A program made the translations under genes and the position numbers. Below are positions 29,883-39,491 of a DNA stretch of 64,000 bases, piece after piece. This stretch comes from Shewanella polaris (lineage in GTDB: Bacteria > Pseudomonadota > Gammaproteobacteria > Enterobacterales > Shewanellaceae). Every line of letters begins with the position of its first letter. The first letter of the stretch is position 1. The DNA lies in assembly GCF_006385555.1 (NCBI RefSeq), contig NZ_CP041036.1, forward strand, positions 2,542,001-2,606,000. The letters are read 5' to 3'. The notes under the pieces were generated by a model, which made no database searches, was not told the origin of the DNA, and worked only from the letters and a program-made list of their open reading frames with translations.

Positions 29883-30494
29883 CTATAACAATATGTGCTC
29901 AGCACGTACTTTGATGGATAGGCCAGTGTCTAGCTGAACATGCACATCTTCTTTATTAATATCAGTCACGACTCCAGGTACAGGTGTGGCGCCTAACTTA
30001 ACATTAACACGTTGTTTGGGTTTCAAATCTTCAAGTTTAGCCGGTACAAGTTTAATGACCGGAGCCGCTACAGGTGCTGGACGTTCTTTTTTAACAGCAG
30101 GAGCACGTTTCGGTGCAACTTTCTTAGCAGGCTTTTTAGGAGCCAAAGCTTGACGTTTGGCTTTAGCTTTATCTTGGCTTTCTTTAAGCGTCAAAATAGC
30201 ATGGTCGATGTGCTCTTGTTCTAATTCAGCACATTCATTACCGTCAAGATCAATACGTTTAGCACCCGCTTTAACGCCTTTCAAATAACGCCAGCTGCTT
30301 GTGTAACGACGAAGCGCTACACGTAATTGTGTTTTACTGACTTTAGAATCATCAGCTAACCGTTCAGCCAAATCTTGAAACAAACCAATTTTTAATGGCT
30401 TAGTTTCACCTTCTGCAATAAAGCATAAAGGAAAGGTTTCATATAAATACGCTAATATTGCGTTGGTGTCGGTCAACTTGTCTGTTGATTCCAT
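29883..30494 (-). CDS. proQ: RNA chaperone ProQ
   Basis: 203 residues from ATG 30494; a GTG at 30506 is disfavoured because GGAAG lies in the correct place before ATG 30494. An N-terminal FinO/ProQ domain (AILAYLYETFPLCF, SKTQLRVALRRYTSSWRYLKGVKAGAKRIDLDG) spans about residues 1-120, a basic Lys/Ala/Pro linker follows (AKRQALAPKKPAKKVAPKR), and a small C-terminal Tudor-like domain closes it (NVKLGATPVPGVVTDIN). ProQ binds structured RNAs and 3' ends of mRNAs. It precedes prc on the same strand. Confidence 0.95.
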   Translation of the reverse strand: MESTDKLTDTNAILAYLYETFPLCFIAEGETKPLKIGLFQDLAERLADDSKVSKTQLRVALRRYTSSWRYLKGVKAGAKRIDLDGNECAELEQEHIDHAILTLKESQDKAKAKRQALAPKKPAKKVAPKRAPAVKKERPAPVAAPVIKLVPAKLEDLKPKQRVNVKLGATPVPGVVTDINKEDVHVQLDTGLSIKVRAEHILL

Positions 30495-30772
30495 TTTTAC
30501 TTCCACGTTAATAAAGGGACTGATTATGCGGCTTAAAATTTGCCATGCAGTCGTTCATCTTTCGTTAAACCTTAACCGTTAAGGCTCAACGTACAAAATA
30601 TCACTATCCGCCAGTTAGCTAAAGTCATTGAAACAAACCTTAACAATTTAACCAAACTTACTCTCAGCTTAATCATCGCTCATCAGTAAATCCAGCACAA
30701 ATGCGTATAGCGGCATATTATAAAGCCCACGGCAGCGAATGCGACCATGATTTAATCTAATTTGTTCGCTAT

Positions 30773-31231
30773 TTAACCAAATAGGCAAGTTTCTAGACTT
30801 TTTACCATGTTTTCTAGGCCGATTTGATCATCTTGATCAAAACGATTCAATAATGGACTGTCAATATCTAACACTGCCACAACCTTATTGTCCTGTCTAA
30901 CAGGAATTACAATTTCAGAATTACTCGCCGAATCGCATGCTATATGACCATCAAAATCATGAACGTCAGCAATTCGCTGGGTTTTATTTTCTGCAGCAGC
31001 AGTCCCACAAACACCTTTACCCATATTGATACGGGTACAAGCGACTTTACCTTGGAATGGACCAAGGACTAATTGCTCACCGCGCTTGATATAAAAACCA
31101 GCCCAGTTAAGGTCTTCCAGGTTGTCATTCAACAACGCTGAAAAATTAGCCATTGCCGCAATTAAATCATCTTCGCCTTCGAGTAAAGCTTGTGCTTGAC
31201 GATTTAACGTTTGGTAAAATTCGGTTTTCAT
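30773..31231 (-). CDS. msrC: Free methionine-(R)-sulfoxide reductase (GAF domain)
   Basis: About 153 residues, a single GAF domain of the YebR/fRMsr type, reducing free methionine-R-sulfoxide. The three conserved cysteines are visible: VACTRI, GKGVCGTA and HIACDSAS. The segment IVIPVRQDNKVVAVLDIDS is the domain signature. ATG 31231 follows AAGGA at good spacing; an ATG two codons earlier is also possible. It lies between yebG and proQ; in E. coli msrC likewise neighbours proQ and letA. Confidence 0.92.
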   Translation of the reverse strand: MKTEFYQTLNRQAQALLEGEDDLIAAMANFSALLNDNLEDLNWAGFYIKRGEQLVLGPFQGKVACTRINMGKGVCGTAAAENKTQRIADVHDFDGHIACDSASNSEIVIPVRQDNKVVAVLDIDSPLLNRFDQDDQIGLENMVKSLETCLFG

Positions 31232-31281
31232 TTCCATTCCTTAAGCTGAACACTCACAAAAAGAGTGAGCTATTAACGTGC

Positions 31282-31575
31282 CTATTCGGCTGATGTATTT
31301 TTAGCGGTCACTTTCTTGCTTTTTGCCGCAGGAGCGTTTTTAACCTGTACGATACCTTTTAGCAAGTTAGAAAGCTCATCTTTATGGTTTGCTAGGTAAA
31401 ATGCCAACTGTTCGCATTTATTTTCATCAAGTCCGAGGTCTGCCTTAGCGATAAAAGGCACTAGATTATCGGAAATATCAAGCATCTTATCGTAGGCATC
31501 TGCCTCTTTCTTCGATATAAATGTCATCTTTTCCACCCCTTCTCTGACCACGACAAACTGGGTTATCACTGCCAT
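31282..31575 (-). CDS. yebG: YebG family SOS-response protein
   Basis: 97 residues (E. coli 96). The conserved start MAVITQFVVVREGVEKMTF and SKKEADAYDKMLD match YebG; the tail is Lys/Ala rich. YebG is a DNA-damage-induced protein of unknown mechanism, and a LexA box stands 14 bases upstream of the start here, consistent with SOS control. A small GAGTGAG/CTCAC hairpin follows the stop, before msrC. Confidence 0.93.
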   Translation of the reverse strand: MAVITQFVVVREGVEKMTFISKKEADAYDKMLDISDNLVPFIAKADLGLDENKCEQLAFYLANHKDELSNLLKGIVQVKNAPAAKSKKVTAKNTSAE

Positions 31576-31588
31576 GATGTAATCCTCA

Positions 31589-31604
31589 CTGTTTTTATAT
31601 ACAG
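31589..31604 (-). promoter_or_regulatory. LexA box (SOS operator) of yebG
   Basis: CTGT-TTTTATAT-ACAG is an exact match to the CTGT-N8-ACAG LexA consensus of gammaproteobacteria. It lies 14 bases upstream of the yebG start, in the position expected for repression by LexA. Confidence 0.92.
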
Positions 31605-31788
31605 TGTATAGAATCTCACATAGTTAACTTATGATGCAAGTGTTCTGGTTATTCTGATATTATCAAGTGAAGAAAATTGAGACTTTTTAACAATTGATAC
31701 ATTTATTTACCAATATAAGGCAAAGCAGAGAGGCTTAACTCTTCGCTCCCCCAATAATGCGTTTCAATATGGATTAGATTAATTCTAC

Positions 31789-32415
31789 ATGCATGAACTT
31801 GATGACCATGATTCAATAATTTTATGCCAATCATGTGATTTGGTAGTGAGGAGACGAGCTTTGCCTTCAAGTGCTAGAGCGTTGTGCCCACGCTGTCACA
31901 CTGCATTATATGACGCTCCTTATTGCTCAATTAATGGCATGTTGGCATTGTGTATCGCGGCGCTGATTATTTTTATTCCCGCTAATTTATTACCTGTACT
32001 TGAAATTCATTTTCTTGGTAGCGTGCGAACGACAACCGTATTGCAGGCTGCTATTACAGTGTGGTTAGAAGGATATTGGGTTGTAGGCTTAGCGGTAATG
32101 GTCGCGGCGGTTATCGCACCTGGACTCTTAATATTGTCGATTCTAACCCAAGTGGTCATTGTAAAATTAAAGCTTCATAGTTCATTTTGGCAAAGAACTT
32201 ACAGTACACTTTTAAAAAATCATGGTTTGATATCACAAATGACCATGTTAGAAATTTACGTCATCAGTTTTTTAGTGTCCGCATTTCAACTTTCTGATTT
32301 TTCCGATGTTTATTTCGGAATGGGCACCTTGTGTTTTACCATGTTGTTTATCATAATTTTATTCTTACAACGTGAATATAACCTAGAACACATGTGGAGC
32401 TATGTTGATGCCTAA
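31789..32415 (+). CDS. letA: LetA-type (PqiA family) membrane protein, N-terminal half
   Basis: 208 residues, equivalent to the first half of E. coli LetA (YebS, 427 residues). It begins with a zinc-ribbon (CQSC and CPRC, residues about 13-36), then about four transmembrane helices (IAALIIFIPANLLPVLEI, YWVVGLAVMVAAVIAPGLLILSI and others). PqiA/LetA proteins partner with MCE proteins to move lipids between the two membranes. Its last 14 bases overlap the start of the second half. No strong terminator precedes it, and it is divergent from yebG. Confidence 0.85.
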   Translation: MHELDDHDSIILCQSCDLVVRRRALPSSARALCPRCHTALYDAPYCSINGMLALCIAALIIFIPANLLPVLEIHFLGSVRTTTVLQAAITVWLEGYWVVGLAVMVAAVIAPGLLILSILTQVVIVKLKLHSSFWQRTYSTLLKNHGLISQMTMLEIYVISFLVSAFQLSDFSDVYFGMGTLCFTMLFIIILFLQREYNLEHMWSYVDA

Positions 32416-33121
32416 TCATCCAACCACCATTGCAGGTGAAATCACAAAATGCAGTGCAGAGACCGTTGAGAATACGAACGACGATACAACAAAAAAGACC
32501 CCATCGAATTTTCAAGGAAAACAAATGGGCTTATGTCTATGCCCTGTGTGTCGTAAACTTAATCTGCTTAGTAATGGTCATTGTAGACGTTGTTTTAGCC
32601 AATTAAGCAGCCGTAATTATGCCAGTATCCAGCAAAGCTGGGCTTTATTGATCACGGCAACTATTTTACTTGTGGTCGCCAATATTTATCCCATCACGTT
32701 ATTAACTAACCGTGGTGTAGTTACCAATGACACTATTTTCAGTGGTATTAGCCATTTAGTCAAAACCGGCATGTTCCCGATTGCCATTATCGTTTTTACA
32801 GCGAGTATTTTAGTACCTTGGCTAAAAATTATTGGCTTAGCTACTTATTTGTCTGCTATCAGTTTTAACCTACCAATATCAAAAAGAAAGTTAATGGTTG
32901 GTTTTCACATCATTGAATGGATTGGCCGTTGGTCAATGCTCGACTTATTCGTGATTTCATTAACGGTTGCCTTAGTGAATATGGGGCAACTTTTAGACGC
33001 CAAACCTGCACCCGCCGCAACAGCATTTGCATTAGTTATATTACTAACGCAACTCGCGGCAAAAGTGTTAGATACTCGTTTACTCTGGGACCGCTTGGAA
33101 CAAACAAATGACAGAAATTGA
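32402..33121 (+). CDS. letA: LetA-type (PqiA family) membrane protein, C-terminal half
   Basis: 239 residues. A second zinc ribbon (CPVC and CRRC, residues about 47-65) precedes four transmembrane helices, for example ALLITATILLVVANIYPI and TGMFPIAIIVFTASILVPWLKI. This corresponds to the second half of E. coli LetA, which in that organism is one chain. Start choice is between ATG 32402 and ATG 32408. It overlaps the first half by 14 bases and letB by 14 bases, so all three are likely translated together. Confidence 0.85.
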   Translation: MLMPNHPTTIAGEITKCSAETVENTNDDTTKKTPSNFQGKQMGLCLCPVCRKLNLLSNGHCRRCFSQLSSRNYASIQQSWALLITATILLVVANIYPITLLTNRGVVTNDTIFSGISHLVKTGMFPIAIIVFTASILVPWLKIIGLATYLSAISFNLPISKRKLMVGFHIIEWIGRWSMLDLFVISLTVALVNMGQLLDAKPAPAATAFALVILLTQLAAKVLDTRLLWDRLEQTNDRN

Positions 33122-35759
33122 ATCGCCGAAAATTGTGAAGAAAAAATTATTCTCGCCAATATGGTTATTACCTGTTGTCGCCTTGATATTAGGCGCTTGG
33201 TTAGGTGTAAAAAGCATTAAAGAGTCAGGCATTGAAATTTTGATCCACTTTCCCAGTGCCGCTGGAATTGATATCGGTAAAACCTTGGTAAAATACCAAG
33301 GTTTGTCGGTAGGTAAAGTAACCGATATAGGCATTGATGATGATCTTAAAGGCGTTAACGTAAAAGTAGTCATGGATTACCGCGCTGACCCATTTTTGAA
33401 TAAAAATACCCTTTTTTGGTTAGTTAAACCTAAAGCCAGTATCACCGGGGTTGAAGGATTAGATACCTTATTTTCGGGAAATTACATTGCAATCCAACCT
33501 GGAGATGGACGTTCTGCCACTATTTTTGAAGCACAACGTGAAGCCCCAGCGATTCTTCCCGGCAGTGAAGGAATAATGATTGAACTGAAATCCCCCAAAC
33601 TAGGATCGATTGATGTCGGCTCGCCAGTATTTTTCCGTCAAGCTCCTGTAGGAAGTGTTGTTAGCTATCGTCTAGATGGAAATAAACAAATTATTATCAG
33701 CGCATTTGTTCAAGAGCAATATGCTCATTTAGTCAATAAAGACTCCCACTTTTGGAACGTGTCAGGCTTAAAAATAGATGCTTCTTTATCTGGGGTAAAA
33801 GTCAGTACTGAAAGTATCGCGTCTATTCTGGCCGGCGGCATCAGCTTTGATACCGGAAGCAACACTTTAAAAGCCGAAAATGGTGATGTTTACACCCTCT
33901 ATGATGATGAAGTCACCGCTATTGGTGGGGTTCATTTTAGGTTAACCGCTGCTGACAGTGAAGATGTTAATGAAGGTACAGCCATCATTTACCGTGGTGT
34001 CATTATAGGTGAAATTGAAAAAGTAACGTTAACCGAGACTGGTGTCGAATTTCTCGCTCGAGTAGAACATCAGTACCAAGCCTTAATCACCAATGACAGC
34101 CAATTTTGGCTAAGCGGCGCTGAATTATCGTTAAAAGGTGTCAAGCACCTTGGGCGTTTGGTGACTGGGAGTGTCATTAATGTATTACCCGGGACTCAGG
34201 ACTCTGCGGAGGCGGAGACGATGCAGTTTAATTTAGCATCACAAGCTCCCGATTTGCTCACGCAAGATAAACTTAGCCTGACAGTGGTTGCCAATACCCA
34301 TACAGGTATCAGCAATGGCGCACAAGTGCGATATAAACAGCTACCTATAGGAAGTATTACCAGCATCAATTTAAGCCAAGATTTTTCTGCGGTCGAATAT
34401 CATATTGAAATTCTTCCCGAATTTAAAAATCTACTCACAAAAGGCAGTTTCTTTATTCCAGAAAGTGCCTTAGCCATTAATGCTTCATTAGATGGAATAA
34501 GCGTTAACACTCGTGACGTGACCACTATGCTTGAAGGGGCAATTAGCTTAATTCCTGGTAACAACAAAACATTGATTCCAGCCAACAGTAAATTAACACT
34601 GCATGAATCAATTGAATCAGCCCAGACACTTTATGCCCAACAACAAATGACGCACTTTTCACTAACCAGTATTGATGGTGCTGACCTAGCTGAAGGTTCA
34701 CCTATTTATTACAAGAAAATGCAAATTGGTGCGGTGAATAAAGTTAATTGGTTTGCTAAAACGGATAAATTTAGTATTGATATTAATATCGATAATAAAT
34801 TTGCTCCCTTAGTAAATCCTAAGACTGTGTTTTGGCGAAATGATGCTGTTGCTATCAATGCCAGTCTTGCCGGAGTCGACATTAATGTAGCGCCTCTCAA
34901 AGGCGCAATAAAAGGTAGTATTACCCTTGGACATATAGACGACATAGTTGATGAGCACAGCGATCAAACTAATCTTCGTTTGTATGACACCAAACAACTG
35001 GCGCTGATGCAGGCTAAAGTCATCAATCTCACCCTTCCTGTTAGCACAAAAGTAGCCGATAAAGCCGCTATTCGCTATCAAGGTCATAAAATTGGTGAAG
35101 TCTCACATGTGAAGCTAAATCAAGATTTAAATACTCTTAATGCACAAGCATATATCTTTGGTAAATATGCCAACCATTTTAGTACTAGTGACAGTGAATA
35201 CTTCATTGTCGATGCACAAATTTCTTTAGCGGGCATTAATGCCCCCGAAACGCTGTTAACAGGTCCATACATTGGTGTTATCCCAGGCAATAGCAAAGAG
35301 ATTGTTGATAACTTTGTTTCTCAACCACACTCAAGCTTTGAGGCTACCGTACCGAAAGATGCATTAGCATTCCAATTAGTTGATGATCAACTAGGTTCAA
35401 TTAAGGTCGGTACACCACTGTTTTTCCGCGGAATTAAAGTCGGACAAATAGATGGATATCAATTGGATGACTCAGGTACCGAAATTAGCTTGTTTGCCCA
35501 TGTTAATGCTGAATATAGTCACTTAGTTAACCAAACAAGTCAGTTTTGGGATGCTTCGGGTATAAAATTAGACGTCGGTTTATTTTCGGGCGCACAATTA
35601 GAAACCGGATCATTAGAAACGATACTCGCCGGTGGTATCGCATTTGCGACCCAAGAAACAACATCAGACAGTAACCGTATCAATACCACCGAACGTTTCC
35701 CATTGCATGAGAATATGCAAGATGAATGGGCACAGTGGCAACCAACACAAACTAAATAA
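33108..35759 (+). CDS. letB: LetB-type MCE lipid-transport protein
   Basis: 883 residues (E. coli LetB 877). One N-terminal transmembrane helix (FSPIWLLPVVALILGAWLGV) is followed by seven MCE repeats, identifiable by the recurring pattern 'G..V.Y.G..VG.V..I': near residues 40, 160, 280, 395, 515, 640 and 755 (for example TLVKYQGLSVGKVTDIGID, GSPVFFRQAPVGSVVSYRLD and GTPLFFRGIKVGQIDGYQLD). Seven repeats is the LetB architecture, a stacked-ring tunnel across the periplasm for phospholipids. The rightward terminator at 35794-35820 closes the unit. Confidence 0.93.
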   Translation: MTEIESPKIVKKKLFSPIWLLPVVALILGAWLGVKSIKESGIEILIHFPSAAGIDIGKTLVKYQGLSVGKVTDIGIDDDLKGVNVKVVMDYRADPFLNKNTLFWLVKPKASITGVEGLDTLFSGNYIAIQPGDGRSATIFEAQREAPAILPGSEGIMIELKSPKLGSIDVGSPVFFRQAPVGSVVSYRLDGNKQIIISAFVQEQYAHLVNKDSHFWNVSGLKIDASLSGVKVSTESIASILAGGISFDTGSNTLKAENGDVYTLYDDEVTAIGGVHFRLTAADSEDVNEGTAIIYRGVIIGEIEKVTLTETGVEFLARVEHQYQALITNDSQFWLSGAELSLKGVKHLGRLVTGSVINVLPGTQDSAEAETMQFNLASQAPDLLTQDKLSLTVVANTHTGISNGAQVRYKQLPIGSITSINLSQDFSAVEYHIEILPEFKNLLTKGSFFIPESALAINASLDGISVNTRDVTTMLEGAISLIPGNNKTLIPANSKLTLHESIESAQTLYAQQQMTHFSLTSIDGADLAEGSPIYYKKMQIGAVNKVNWFAKTDKFSIDINIDNKFAPLVNPKTVFWRNDAVAINASLAGVDINVAPLKGAIKGSITLGHIDDIVDEHSDQTNLRLYDTKQLALMQAKVINLTLPVSTKVADKAAIRYQGHKIGEVSHVKLNQDLNTLNAQAYIFGKYANHFSTSDSEYFIVDAQISLAGINAPETLLTGPYIGVIPGNSKEIVDNFVSQPHSSFEATVPKDALAFQLVDDQLGSIKVGTPLFFRGIKVGQIDGYQLDDSGTEISLFAHVNAEYSHLVNQTSQFWDASGIKLDVGLFSGAQLETGSLETILAGGIAFATQETTSDSNRINTTERFPLHENMQDEWAQWQPTQTK

Positions 35760-35793
35760 CCTCAATTGTGGTTATTTGGTTCTGTAAAAACAT

Positions 35794-35820
35794 AAGGCCG
35801 ATATCATTATCGGCCTTTTA
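35794..35820 (+). terminator. Rho-independent terminator of letB
   Basis: AAGGCCGATA-TCAT-TATCGGCCTT followed by TT, a perfect 10-bp stem, 35 bases after the letB stop. No T-tract on the minus strand, so it serves letB. Confidence 0.82.
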
Positions 35821-35881
35821 CTTAATATGAATTTGCAAATATAAAACACTCATGCACTTTAACCGTTAATCACCGATATAC

Positions 35882-36490
35882 TTACAGGTCGCAATTAATA
35901 TCACTTAAATTAATCCCTTCTATTTTACCTTGTTCATTTTTATTTATAACTACTAGTTCGTTATCCTTTACTTCAAAGCTATATTCATGCATCCAATCCA
36001 TTTTAGTAATGATCTTCAGTTCATATCGATCAAACGGTAACCGACATTTCAAGTAAAAATAGTGGTAAGCCTTTCCCATTGCACCAGGATCGGCTGTATA
36101 CACATAAATGGTACGGTCATCAAATGTCTTTTCTTTATGCATATAATTAAGGTCTGATGATGAAGCCCCTTCAAGCCATATGCCTAAGTAGAGAAAGGGT
36201 ACTTGAAGTAATATAAGCAAATAGCCAGAATATATAAAACAGTTACTGCTCAATACACTGCCAATTTTTTTCCTTATTTTGCCACTTTTTTTGTATAGAA
36301 GTAATCCACCTAGACATACAAAAATGAGTTTGATAACTCTAAAATGGTCACTTAACTGATCCATCAATATTGGAGATTGCCAATTTAAACTCGAAAAAAT
36401 CCCACTAAACCAACTATCGATAAATGGCAAATACACTAATGCAATAACCATTAAAATATATATGGGCGTTATTCGATTTTTGTTATCCAA
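35882..36490 (-). CDS. Orphan membrane protein
   Basis: 202 residues, not recognised. Three hydrophobic segments lie in the first 110 residues (IYILMVIALVYLPFIDSWF, LIFVCLGGLLLY and FIYSGYLLILLQVPFLYLGIW), then a hydrophilic C-terminal domain with EKTFDDRTIYVYTAD, YHYFYLKCRLPFDRYEL and an acidic end. It is AT-rich and convergent with letB. It separates letB from rsmF, which are adjacent in E. coli, so it is an insertion relative to that order. Confidence 0.65.
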   Translation of the reverse strand: MDNKNRITPIYILMVIALVYLPFIDSWFSGIFSSLNWQSPILMDQLSDHFRVIKLIFVCLGGLLLYKKSGKIRKKIGSVLSSNCFIYSGYLLILLQVPFLYLGIWLEGASSSDLNYMHKEKTFDDRTIYVYTADPGAMGKAYHYFYLKCRLPFDRYELKIITKMDWMHEYSFEVKDNELVVINKNEQGKIEGINLSDINCDL

Positions 36491-36614
36491 CAGATTGCAT
36501 CCTTTTAATCATGGTATTAATCAAACAGACTCGGCGAATGAATTGATAATTACAAACAAGCAAACCAAAAAATAACTGCGACACTCACAATGAAGGTATA
36601 GAGGGTAAATGTAA

Positions 36615-37853
36615 CTAACCATAAAACCAATAACACACACCTATAGCGGCTGTAATGCCGGCAAAATCTGCCGCTAAACCACAACCTAATGCATGACGAC
36701 CATTGCGGATCCCTACCGAACCAAAGTAAACGGCTAACACATAGAATGTTGTTTCAGTACTACCTTGTAATATAGCAGCAAGTCGGCCGGCAAATGAATC
36801 TACACCATTATGGTCCATGGTTTCTAACATCATAGCTCGAGCACCGGAGCCGCTAAAGGGTTTCATAAATGCCGTTGGCATAGCGTCAATAAAGCGTGTA
36901 TCGAAACCAAGAGCACTAATGCCTGAAGCTAATAGCTGCAAAGCATAATCTAATGCGCCAGATGCCCTTAAAAAACCAATTGCTAATAACATGGCAAGTA
37001 AATATGGTATCAATGTAATAGCTTGGCCAAAACCTTGTTTCGCCCCTTCGACAAACTCATCATATACAGCGACTTTGCGATAACCCGCTACCAAAATAAA
37101 GCTTAAAATCAGTATTAATAAAATTCCGTTACCCAAAACCATTGATACTTGCCCTATCGCTTGTGCCGATAGCGTCAATAAGTAAGCAACCCCAGCCATA
37201 AGCGTGCCAATAATCAATGCAGCGTAAGCTAGAATAACACTGTTAAATAATGAGATCCTCTGTACTAAAGCAACCACCAACAGACCGACAACAGTCGATG
37301 CACTGGTCGCAAGTAAAATAGGTAAAAAAACATCAGCAGGGTTTGCTGCACCTTGTTGTGCACGGTATAAAAACACGGTGACGGGTACTAAAGTGACAGA
37401 CGATGTATTCAATACTAAAAATAGAATTTGAGCATTGGTCGCGACCGTTTGAACAGGATTAAGGCTCTGCAAGTCATGCATAGCTTTTAAGCCCAAAGGA
37501 GTCGCAGCATTGTCTAATCCCAAAATATTGGCAGTTAGGTTCATGCTAATGCTGCCATAGGCAACATGCCCGCGTGGAACATCGGGCATCAATTTAGACA
37601 ATAATGGCTCAAAAGCACGAGCAAATAATCCAACTACTCCCGCTTTTTCACCCACTTGCATTAGGCCCATCCATAATGCCAATACACCGATGAGTCCTAA
37701 TGATATGTCTGCGGCTAATTTTGCACTGGCAAACAATGCAGTAACAGATCCACTAAGCACATCTGCATTACCACCTATCAATTGGATAATAATAGAAATT
37801 GCAGCCACAATAAAAAATAACAGCCATACTCTGTTTAACACGCGCCGCTCCAT
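36615..37853 (-). CDS. SpmA/SpmB-like fusion membrane protein (nucleoside-recognition/Gate domain)
   Basis: 412 residues with about ten transmembrane helices. The first half resembles SpmA (GSISMNLTANILGLDNAATPLGLKAM, the GNAATP-type motif), the second half SpmB (GFGQAITLIPYLLAMLLAIGFLRASGAL and DSFAGRLAAILQGSTETTFYVLAVYFGSVG). In Bacillus these are separate sporulation genes; in proteobacteria the fused form has no established role, though the Gate domain is shared with nucleoside and ion transporters. ATG 37853 sits just before a divergent rsmF. No sporulation context here. Confidence 0.8.
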   Translation of the reverse strand: MERRVLNRVWLLFFIVAAISIIIQLIGGNADVLSGSVTALFASAKLAADISLGLIGVLALWMGLMQVGEKAGVVGLFARAFEPLLSKLMPDVPRGHVAYGSISMNLTANILGLDNAATPLGLKAMHDLQSLNPVQTVATNAQILFLVLNTSSVTLVPVTVFLYRAQQGAANPADVFLPILLATSASTVVGLLVVALVQRISLFNSVILAYAALIIGTLMAGVAYLLTLSAQAIGQVSMVLGNGILLILILSFILVAGYRKVAVYDEFVEGAKQGFGQAITLIPYLLAMLLAIGFLRASGALDYALQLLASGISALGFDTRFIDAMPTAFMKPFSGSGARAMMLETMDHNGVDSFAGRLAAILQGSTETTFYVLAVYFGSVGIRNGRHALGCGLAADFAGITAAIGVCYWFYG

Positions 37854-37949
37854 TACACTGTCTCAATATTCCCGTTAATATACAGTAATCATTGACGTTC
37901 TGGGGTAACAATTCCGTGTTATGATCATGCTAATTCAGCTAAATAAGAA

Positions 37950-39416
37950 ATGATTCTCCTTATTATGATCCCATTACATCCAAACTTTATTAGTCACATT
38001 CAAAATGAACTCCCTTCACACCTGTCATTAACTGACTTTATTGATTATTGCAATCAACCGCTTCGAAAGTCGATTAGGGTCAACACCTTAAAAATTACTA
38101 CTCCAAATTTTGTCGATATCATGACACAAGCTGGTTGGCAATTATCGGTGATCCCGTGGTGTGATGATGGTTTCTGGATTGAAGGTAATGAGGATATTCA
38201 ATTAGGTAATGCGATTGAACATATACAAGGATTATTTTATATCCAAGAGGCGAGCTCTATGTTGCCGCCAACAGCATTGTTTGCTGATAGCACCATACCA
38301 GAAACAGTACTAGATGTTGCTTCTGCGCCAGGTTCTAAAACGACTCAAATAGCGGCATTAATGAATAATAGTGGTCTGCTGGTAGCCAATGAGTATTCTG
38401 CCAGCCGGGTTAAGGTGTTGCACGCCAACGTGTCCAGAATGGGCGCTAGCCATACAGCACTAACCCATTTTGATGGCCGTGTATTTGGTGAATATTTGTT
38501 TGAGTCTTTTGACGCCATTTTGTTAGATGCCCCTTGTGGCGGCGAAGGCACAGTGCGCAAAGATCCATTGGCTTTAAAGCACTGGGACATTGAAGATGTC
38601 ACTGCCATTGCTGAAACTCAAAAAGATCTCATCGAATCAGCTTTTTTAGCACTAAAACCCGGTGGTACGTTAGTGTATTCAACATGCACACTCAGTCAGC
38701 TTGAAAATCAGCATATCTGTAAACATTTACAACAAGTTTATCCTGATGCCGTCGAGTTTGTGTCCCTCGCCGATTTATTTAATGGTGCAGATAAAGCTTG
38801 TACTGAAGAAGGTTTTTTACACGTATGGCCACAGATTTATGACAGCGAAGGTTTTTTTGTTGCCAAGATCCGCAAAACAGCTTCAGTAGAACGTAATAAA
38901 AATCAACCAAAACAGCAAAAGAACTTTCCTTTCGCCGTTGCGGGTGAAAAACAGCAAAACGAACTACGACAATATTTTAAAGAGACTTTCTCAATCGAAC
39001 TACCACATGACGATGTCATTATGTTACGAGACGATGAATATTGGTTATTCCCGGCGCAATTTATGACTTTTATTGGCAAAATGCGTTTTCAACGCATTGG
39101 GATCAAACTGGCCGATGCCATGAAAAAAGGCTATAAAGCCAAGCATGAAGCTATTATTGCATTGTCGACAGCAAGTGGTGCGCCTAGAACCATTGAATTA
39201 AAGGCTGCACAAGCTCAAGACTTTTTAATGGGTCGAGACATTGCAACACAGTCTTTTGAAGAAGCTGCACAGCAATATTTAGCAAAACTGGCACAAGGGG
39301 AAATGTTAGTCAGCTATCACGGAGTGGTATTAGGTGTAGTTAAACACTTAGGTCATCGTTTGAAAAACAATTTACCGCGGGATCTTGTTCGTGACAAAGT
39401 AAACTTAAGTTTATGA
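37950..39416 (+). CDS. rsmF: 16S rRNA m5C1407 methyltransferase RsmF
   Basis: 488 residues (E. coli 479). It methylates C1407 of 16S rRNA. The N-terminal segment LSLTDFIDYCNQPLRKSIRVNTLKI matches RsmF. SAM-binding motif DVASAPGSKTTQIAALM lies near residue 120, DAPCGGEGTVRKD carries one conserved Cys and STCTLSQLENQ the catalytic Cys. A C-terminal RNA-binding extension (PUA-like, about 300-488) is present. ATG 37950 or ATG 37965 are both possible. It follows letB in E. coli too. The candidate sRNA lies downstream. Confidence 0.93.
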   Translation: MILLIMIPLHPNFISHIQNELPSHLSLTDFIDYCNQPLRKSIRVNTLKITTPNFVDIMTQAGWQLSVIPWCDDGFWIEGNEDIQLGNAIEHIQGLFYIQEASSMLPPTALFADSTIPETVLDVASAPGSKTTQIAALMNNSGLLVANEYSASRVKVLHANVSRMGASHTALTHFDGRVFGEYLFESFDAILLDAPCGGEGTVRKDPLALKHWDIEDVTAIAETQKDLIESAFLALKPGGTLVYSTCTLSQLENQHICKHLQQVYPDAVEFVSLADLFNGADKACTEEGFLHVWPQIYDSEGFFVAKIRKTASVERNKNQPKQQKNFPFAVAGEKQQNELRQYFKETFSIELPHDDVIMLRDDEYWLFPAQFMTFIGKMRFQRIGIKLADAMKKGYKAKHEAIIALSTASGAPRTIELKAAQAQDFLMGRDIATQSFEEAAQQYLAKLAQGEMLVSYHGVVLGVVKHLGHRLKNNLPRDLVRDKVNLSL

Positions 39417-39491
39417 AAACAGTAACATTTATGATTACATGAAATAAGGTAAGATTTAAAAGCGAGATATTGATCAACTTTTTGATATTTT

